From Desarmillaria ectypa (lineage: Eukaryota; Basidiomycota; Agaricomycetes; Agaricales; Physalacriaceae), in NCBI GenBank assembly GCA_030407005.1, contig JAUDYN010000006.1, forward strand, positions 1,984,001 through 2,048,000: DNA of 64,000 bases, written 5' to 3'. The notes under the pieces are model-generated. The model made no database searches, had not been told where the DNA came from, and worked only from the letters and a program-made list of their open reading frames with translations. A program made the position numbers and the translations under genes. Every line of letters starts with the position of its first letter. The first letter of the stretch is position 1. This document shows positions 56,834-64,000 of this stretch, piece after piece.

Positions 56834-58712
56834 TTACAACTCCTCCGTAAACTTGCTCTCAACCTTGCCGTCCCCGTCCTGAGCATGCGGAGGCTGTCCT
56901 TCAGGTGCCTTCTCCATCTGTCTTTTACTTGGCCTTCTCGAAACATTAGCCCCTTCATCCTTTTCGGCCGGATAACCATCATGGTCCTTCTTGTCAATCT
57001 GATGAAAGCTTGAGTAAGTTAGGACTAGAAGAACGAAAACCCACAGGATAACCATCTTTCTCTGGATGTGAATAGCTTGGCGGATTGATATCTTCCCCGA
57101 CGTCCTCGTATTCTTCTTCGTCGTCGTCCTCTTCTTCGACACTGCTACCCTCCCCTTCCTCCTCCTCTTCGCTGACGTACCCCGCAGCTCGGACAGCAGC
57201 AGCAACCGGTCCACTCCTCTCCATCTGCTCGCTTGCCACCAGATACCTTGCGCACAACATCCTAATGTCATTCCACCACTCCATCATATCCTCTCGGCTG
57301 CGAGAACGGAAACTCCATGCATGTTGGCTGGTGCTTTTCAGGAAGCCTCCGCTCTTTGTCGTCCCCAAACCATCTTTTCGTCCCTCGATATGGAACTTGT
57401 GGCTCTTGCTCAGATTGGAACTCGGAGGGCCGAGCGTGCACGCAGGAAGAAACAGCGAGAACATGGGTGTCTGAGCTTCATGAGGGTCACTTGACGCGTA
57501 TTCATGCAGGAATCCCGCCGGGGTAAGGACGAAGTAGCTTTCGCGGTACGACCGAGTAAACCGCTTCTTCCGTTCGAGCAGTCCTGTGTGCACTGCAATG
57601 ACGCTTGGGTCCTCTTTACTGGGATACATGATAGTCTCTTGGTTGCGCAAAGGCGTGTCAGGGTCGAGGAGGTGATCAGAACGTGCACTGAACGTAATCC
57701 ATTCCCTATCGGGGGCAAGGGAAGCCATTTGTGTCCCTAAATTTTGCCATGTATCCTGCACAGACGATGACATGCGCGACTGCCATTCGTCGAACGTCTG
57801 CCAAGCGCTCTGAATGGCACGTACTATGCCTTCTTCGAAAGTTGCTGAATTTTGTTGCATGATGATGATGGATTTCTGAAGGAGATTCTCTTCATGTACT
57901 TGTTTCTGGAGTTGGCGGATGACGGCGGTGTTGGCTACAAACCTAAAAGCTGTGTTGAGTATGAACATGTTGTGAACATGCTGTCAACGCACGGATCAGT
58001 TTTGGCCGTAACGCTCATGGGCGTGTTCTTATATGCAGAAATGTTGGTAGCGAGCTCGGCGATGCAGCGCGTCGAAAGTTCCCTCTCCTTCGCAACACTA
58101 GTCGCCAATCTTCCTGTGTCATTTTGGATATTCTGTAGAAAGTCGATTAACAATTCGATAGTAATGTATGTATGACGCACCTTTATATGAGCTTTAATCT
58201 CTGTCCTAAGCTTCTGCAAGTGCTGAACAATGGAGCTGTCGATGGTCCTTCCAAGATTCGCATGTTGGTCTGCGATGACACGCGTCTTGTCACGAATGCC
58301 ATAGTATATATCCTGACAAAAATTAACTGCTAAGCTACATCCCAGCAGGGCAGTGAGCATACCTGAAGCCCGCCCTCGCCCAAGAACTGGTTGCCAGCTC
58401 GAAATGGAACCTGAATGACGGCTCCCAACTTTGTCAACTCCTTCGCAGTGTTGTTTTCGATATCCGCAACACCCTGCAAGCCGTCAGTCCCAGCGTGCAG
58501 CCACGGTGAAGAAGACAAACCTCAAAATAGGCAATGAGCTGCTTGACAATAGCCTTCCATGCCACAAATCGCTCAATGAGCACGTCGGACGGCTTCAAAT
58601 CATGAGGTGCAACGTTTTTCTTGATGAGCGATTGGTTGCGAGATAAAATCGAGCCGTTTCTACTGGCACGAGAGACGGATGTTGCGCGCGATATCGAGGC
58701 CGATTCGTTCAT
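56834..58712 (-). CDS. SLM1/SLM2-like PH-domain protein (PI(4,5)P2-binding, TORC2 effector family)
   Basis: A plasma-membrane protein family that binds PI(4,5)P2 and links TORC2 to actin and sphingolipid control in yeast. The ATG at 58712 gives MNESASISRATSVSRASRNG; an in-frame upstream ATG (58856) is less likely. The N-terminal half is a helical BAR-like region: LIERFVAWKAIVKQLIAYFE, GVADIENNTAKELTKLG, VIADQHANLGRTIDSSIVQH, LQKQVHEENLLQKSIIIMQQ, AWQTFDEWQSRM. Next comes a PH domain (about 57600-57250) with HTGLLERKKRFTRSYRESYF, VLTPAGFLHEYAS, SHKFHIEGRK and a final helix, MMEWWNDIRMLC. An acidic stretch (EEEEEGEGSSVEEEDDDEEE) and a polar tail follow, ending at TAA 56834-56836. About six exons, frame intact. 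Confidence 0.87.
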
Positions 58713-59512
58713 GATGATTTGGTGGTGGCAGTAACGAGCAAACGTTGACGACGCCGGGTATATATCACTGTCAGGGTGGAGACTCAGACAGCGGCGCGGG
58801 AATGACATCATGTATTTACGTAATAAATCGCGTAATGTTGATTCCTGTATCGCCACCGACGCGTCGTAGCCTAAATGCTATGTTCCATTACAAGATGGTA
58901 AGTATACAAAGTTCCGAGATAAGCTAAGGCAGCAAGAGGCTCGAAGCTATAGGCCTTCAATTAATACATGTACAAATATCCCTTTATGATCGAATCGCTC
59001 GAGTCCTTCGACGCGTCACCAAGGTCTTTCCTCCACCCGTTTGCTGGCAAATTTCAGCCTCAACTCAATTCTCTTCATTGACCCACCTACCTACGCCCTT
59101 CAGCGTCTGGTGTTGCTGGATTCGGTCCTTCCACTCTCTGGTTCACCAAGCGCTCCAGACTTGAGACTTCGCGACAGGATCCCCACTGCAAGTCGGCCCA
59201 GATACTCACGCAACTTTCACCTTCGGCCTGATTGACTCCTCATTCTTCCCATTTGCGAAGTCCAAGTCTTAGACAAGCCACCCATATACATTAGTATCTG
59301 GTTGTGTACTCTCCTTCTCTCCCTCTCTCTCAAACAACGCTTGGCTTATTATCCAAACAGAATTCCGTTGAAACTATACGTCACTAGTGCTACTCGACTA
59401 TATATGAAAACTAAAATAATATATACAGCGCAGAGATAAGTCGGTTCGAGAGCTGTTATAAAAGAAAACTGAATAAAGAACAGGCATAAACTAAGACACG
59501 TTTTCAGCCCGC
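58713..59512. other. Intergenic region between SLM-like and AMT genes
   Basis: Promoter of the SLM-like gene plus the 3' UTR of the ammonium transporter. No gene is supported. A 64-codon frame at 59041-59235 has no domain. Confidence 0.45.
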
Positions 59513-61250
59513 TTATGCAGGCGTAACGCTTACAACCTCTCTCTTCTCCTCTACACTGCTGGATCCGCTATCGTGATGATGTTGATGGACATGATGATGA
59601 GGTTCCCGACCACCAGTCGTCACGCCAAATGCATCCTTGTCTTCGCCAGCGAGCTCCTGCTCCAGTCCAACGTAGTCATACGCAAACTCGCCCATGTCGT
59701 AGTCATCCATACCAACTGCCTGGGCTTCCTCTGAGACCTCCTCCCTGAGGCGCAAACGGCATCCAGGGATGAAGTGCATGATCCAAAGAATTATTGTTGT
59801 CATTGTGAACGAGTACGCAACACCAGAGACACTGTCGGCGAGCTGGTACCCAAGTTGAATGTAATGGTGATCGATCCAACCCCCGTCGATGACAGTGATG
59901 CCATCAAATGCAGCGACCGAGGCCTGAGCAAACAGCGCCGTCAAGATGTTTCCAACGATACCACCAATACCATGGGACGCGAAAATGTCGAGAGTGTCAT
60001 CATAATCGAAGACGAATTTGAGCTGAGTAGCGAAATTACAGCATGTGCCGGCCATAACTCCGAAAAGTACCGCGGCGGCTGTAAAAAAAAATAATTAGCA
60101 ACTAGCGATATGCAGGGGAATCAACTGCGTACGCGCTCCTACGAAACCGCTTGCGGGTGTGATTGCCACTAGTCCCGAAATGGCACCAGAGCAGAAACCG
60201 ACTGCAGACCATTTCTTTTCTAGGCGATAATCCCACAGCATCCATGTCAGGCCACCGACGCTTGCTGCGAGGTTAGTTACTATGCACGCCTGGGCTGCCC
60301 TCAAGTTGGCACTTAGGGCACTACCGCCATTAAACCCGAACCACCCGAACCAGAGCAGCACGGTGCCTTGAGAATAAGTATTAGCTTTAGCGAAGACTCA
60401 ATGATAAGAAAAGCCTAACCTAGAATAACATAACTGGTGTTATGGGGCTTATATGATAGCCGCTCAGTGCCCCAGCCTTTTCGCTTTCCAAGATAAATAC
60501 TGATAGCCAACGCAGCAGTCCCTGAGGAGATATGGACTGGAGTTCCACCAGCGAAATCGAGACCGCCCATGATGAAGGACCATCCATTCGCGGACCAGGT
60601 CCAGCAAGCTATGGGATCATAGACGAGCGTCGTCCAGGCGAAGACGAATATGGGTACAGGACCCAAACGTCCCCGTTCTGCGAGGGCGCCAACCGCAAGC
60701 ATGGGGGTGATTGCAGCGAACATAAGCTGGTAGACGCAGAAAACGAGTGCGGGTATGCGTACACTACCCATCGAAGGAGCGTCAAGGACACCTTTGAGAC
60801 CAAAATATTCTGTCGAGGAGTAAGATAATGCACCAACGAGGAATTTGAGACGCATACTGAGGTTGCCTATGTATTTGCTACCAGTCTCGCTGAAGGCGAG
60901 GGAGTATCCCCAGAAGAACCACTGCATTACTCATTGAACATATGAATCAAACGGAAGGTATTGCATACGCACTTGAAAAGAGACGACGGCCAAGACCATA
61001 ACGCTCATATAAATTTGACCAAGCGCATTTTTCCTCCTCAACAGTCCCGAATACAAGTATCCCACACCGGGGATCATGACCCACACAAGCGCAGTGGAAG
61101 CGAGGGTCCATGCAATGTCACCATTGTTGTAAACGTTCACGACGCCGTCTGCGTCAGTCGTGGTGAGAGTACCGGCTGAGAATAGGTCAGAAAAACTGAA
61201 GGACTGGAAAAAAATAAGGCCTCACATGCGTCGTAAGTGACGTTGACCAT
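59513..61250 (-). CDS. Ammonium transporter (MEP/AMT family)
   Basis: Plasma-membrane ammonium uptake protein. The ATG at 61250 gives MVNVTYDA, joining GTLTTTDADGVVNVYNNGDIA. Eleven helices are expected: WTLASTALVWVMIPGVGYLY, SGLLRRKNALG, WFFWGYSLAFS, FCVYQLMFAAITPML with GALAERGR, FAWTTLVYDPIACWTW, the first twin-His region GGTPVHISSG, YVILG-TVLLWFGWFGFNGGS, GFCSGAISGLVAITPASGFV, then FDYDDTLDIFASHGIGGIVG with the second His. The cytosolic tail has LREEVSEEAQAVGMDDYDM and a His cluster (HHHVHQHHHD), ending at 59513. About 480 residues in five exons, frame intact. Both pore histidines and the TM5 Trp-rich segment are present, so it is likely a functional transporter. Confidence 0.93.
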
Positions 61251-64000
61251 CGTGGTTGATAGGAAGGGGTGGTAAGAAGAAATTTACTGAACGCCATTCT
61301 GAACGCTTGTATAGATGTTGAATTGCTGACATAATTGCCTCTTTATCGTCCAATAAAGATACACGAATGATCGCTTGGCGTTCCGTTCCTGTCCCTAGCC
61401 ACGAAAATCCTAAAACGATAGAAGGAAGTGGAAGGAATCTGGAAAACATGGCCGTGGGCAACTGTTATTTATTATGCGTTCAAATTTATTGGCTTACCAT
61501 CAAATAACCCATTGAGACCACGTAATCCAAGAGTTGAAATCATGTGAAACCAGCCTCAATCATCAACTGAAGGCGTGCATCAACAGAACATTGGCGCTGA
61601 GATATAATTGTATGTGGTATATATCGGATCAGCAGGCCAGTGCAGTCCATGTCAACTGCATGTAGGTCGGGTTCGCTCCATGAAGCTAGAATGAAGGCCA
61701 AGGACATTGTTCCACATTACCGAGGCGGCCCCTGTGGTCAAAGATAAGGAATGGTGGGGATTGGAAAATACTAGCCATTGAGATGACGGCGTAAATTAGA
61801 TCTGGAATCGTTCCGATATTATATACGGGAAGCCGCAGCAACGCCTCGCGCAAGAACGATCGACCATGCCCGACCCGGTATTCAGGAGGGGGAAAGTTCC
61901 TGTTTGAGGGGTGTGGTTGACAGTGAGATTGCATGGATATTCTAGGTAAAGACCATGCGTTACGAGAAGATGACAGGTGTAGGACATTAACATTGAGGTA
62001 CGGTTAGCTGATAAGAAACTTGATTGAAAATAGTTCGAGCACCCAGAATGTGGGATGCTAAGGATAGAGCATGGAGCTGAACATTTCTAGCCGCCACTTT
62101 GAGGCCTAGGTGTCTATCAATGAGGCATAAAAAGGGAAAATTAGTTCGCCGGTAGGGTTGGGAAGTAGCCGATGTAACCCGATGCCCGTTCTACGTCCGT
62201 CAGAGTGTACTGAGGCTAGTCAGCTCAAGCATACGAGTACATTTGAACTGGGAGAGTGTCATTCTGTGATTACGACGCGACGCCAAGGACACGCCGGTGG
62301 GAGACGAATCCCAGTTCAACAGAACGCTGATGTGACGTCTGATGCATATTGAATATTGAATGCTTACCATTGTGCAGTTTCGTGCTTCTACATCTAAATG
62401 ACCGCGCTTCCTTACAAGAACTCTCCGGCGACAACGCATCAAACTGCCTTTACTAATTCAGATGGGAAAAGTAAGTCAGAATTATCTTCGAGAAGCATGG
62501 AATGATGGAAAATTGAGGATATATTCCCTGGAAACTGCAGGGCTGCAACAGCTGCAGATTGAATGATAGATTGGAAACCTACGTCGAGACCGCGGTCTCC
62601 AATTAACGTTCCCAGAACTGAACAGTACGACCTCGCAGAAACCGACCCGCGGACCCCGGCAGCGACGTCCAAACATGGATGAGCTAGATAGGCCAGTACT
62701 TGTATGTAAGAGGTTTCAGCCTCCTTTGTCTTGCTTATCGCTGTCATGGTATAAGTCTGACATCTACTTGATTGCAGTCAAGCTTACCAAAATTTACCTA
62801 TCCGGGACTACCGCCTGTGTCCAGTCCTGTACACCGTCTCTCAGCATAACTTGGCAACAAGATAGTGACTTCTTATTCTGTGCCACCACGTTTCAGAGTA
62901 GCGCCAAACTTGAATGGGTGTTTCTTGAGGGCTTAGGCTGAGAGGGGGGAGGATTCTTGGGCGTTGCGATCGTACGTGGGACTAATGCTATTCATGAATT
63001 TCGGTAGGCCGCTCTCCGTTCGGGCGTGCCAACCGATGGAAGGGGGCAATGGGTCTGCTCATCTTTGGCCACTTCCCTCTAGAAATATCCTTCTTCTATG
63101 CTTCTCTGGTGAAGGATATGGGCTCCTGGGCTGCCTGTAGATCATGCAAGAGGAAAGGGCTACCTGCGCCAAAAATCTCTCTCCTTCCGTAAATCTGAGA
63201 CTCTGAAGTCCAACGTCGACATCCAATGGATTCTAGGCCTCTCCTTTGTGGTGGAACCGCGTGGAACCAGCGGAAGCCGCAGTGCAGGGCGCTCCCTCCC
63301 GAACCGGTGCTTATGGCCGATCATCCCTGCATCGGCTTGGGGACCCGACGATCGATACCCGCCTTCTCTGTATTGGCTCGCACGTTGGAAGAGATATCCT
63401 TTTGTGATCTAGACGCATCCATTGAACGACTTTATCTTCATACTACGAATCATTCAATTCGAGTCCGGTCTACGAGCGTCACGACAGGCTAGATTAAGAA
63501 CGGTAAATTCCCGTTGCAGCATTGTTCTCCAATCTTTATCAACAGGAGGACCAGCCAAGTTGAACGAATACTCGCGCTACCGTGACACCGGTACTTTCTC
63601 ATCCCGCTTCCCGTACGACATCCACAGGGCATAGGGTGAAGATAATACTCTTGGGGTTAGCCGTTTATTCCGTGAACCGAAGGCCCCAACCCACACCGAT
63701 CCCTTCGGAATGAAGGAGCGATAGTCGCCAGGACAAAGAAATGACGACGGAGCCGACCATGTGACAGGAGGGAATGGACGTGGGGTTGCTTGGACGTGAG
63801 GATCGTGGGTTTGATTTGTATCGCTAACATCAATATTCAAAGTGAAATGAGGTGGGGTAATTGTATGTATCCAAGGTGATTGAGAATCTGTTACCAGGAC
63901 AGCCGCGCTAGAAAGCAGGCGGCGGCTCCTCTATTCTAGACCTCCAGCTGACGATGGAGTTCCTCAAGAGAACAGATAACATGTATCAAAAGACGACACC
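61251..64000. promoter_or_regulatory. AMT upstream region and gene-poor right end
   Basis: 2.75 kb with no supported gene. GATAAG occurs at 61743-61748 and 62010-62015, 0.5 and 0.76 kb upstream of the AMT start, matching the core of nitrogen-control GATA-factor sites. Minus-strand frames at 62439-62747 (102 codons) and 63577-63840 (87 codons) and a plus-strand one at 63226-63492 carry no recognised domain. One may be an exon of a gene that continues beyond the window. Confidence 0.35.

Noticed and set aside
62439..63840. Genes at the right end of the window
   Set aside because: Frames of 87-102 codons without motifs or consistent splice sites; they cannot be told from chance.

Overview
The window reads as nuclear DNA of a mushroom-forming basidiomycete (Agaricomycetes). 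Host genes carry many 45-70 bp GT-AG introns. They include a pair of DUF6533-type membrane proteins typical of this class, a fungal G-alpha subunit, a Fus3/Kss1-class MAP kinase, a SLM1/2-like PH protein and a MEP/AMT ammonium transporter. All gene models were assembled by eye from frame continuity, splice-site dinucleotides and family knowledge. Exon edges are approximate unless a start or stop is stated.

Region 1 (1 to about 27,600) is a nest of decayed Ty3/gypsy chromovirus-type LTR retrotransposons. Element A (1-4578, minus strand) enters from outside the window and is interrupted in gag by a second repeat family, R1. Element B (4997-13402, minus strand) is structurally complete: LTRs at both ends, gag with a CCHC knuckle, protease, reverse transcriptase, RNase H, integrase, a chromodomain, and a 5-bp target duplication (gagcc). 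It sits inside the R1 copy. From 13,426 the sequence folds back: 13,427-16,348 is an essentially perfect inverted copy of 10,504-13,425, with a 5-nt loop at the turn. The right arm ends exactly where a second R1 copy starts (16,349-17,714). Element C (plus strand, 17,715-24,397) follows. It has a solo LTR (21,340-21,762, target duplication cagtt) inside its pol and has lost its chromodomain by an internal deletion. Element D (24,398 to about 25,900) is a heavily mutated remnant, followed by more LTR-like debris.

Region 2 (about 27,600-64,000) is ordinary gene space: a GH3 beta-glucosidase (-) divergent from an ACS/Dal5-like MFS permease (+); two DUF6533 paralogs head to head; a small Cys-rich gene (-); an SDR (+), a broken HpcH/HpaI-aldolase gene (-) and a second SDR (-) that look like one former catabolic cluster; several lineage-specific genes, including a tandem zinc-finger gene; then G-alpha (-), a predicted mitochondrial protein (-), MAP kinase (+), SLM-like protein (-) and ammonium transporter (-).

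The most unusual features are the 2.9-kb-arm palindrome, whose arms are far more alike than the two LTRs of the element they copy; an 11-nt Tf1-like self-priming signature in the LTR element; and a tRNA T-arm-like hairpin conserved at the gag-pol junction of three diverged copies.
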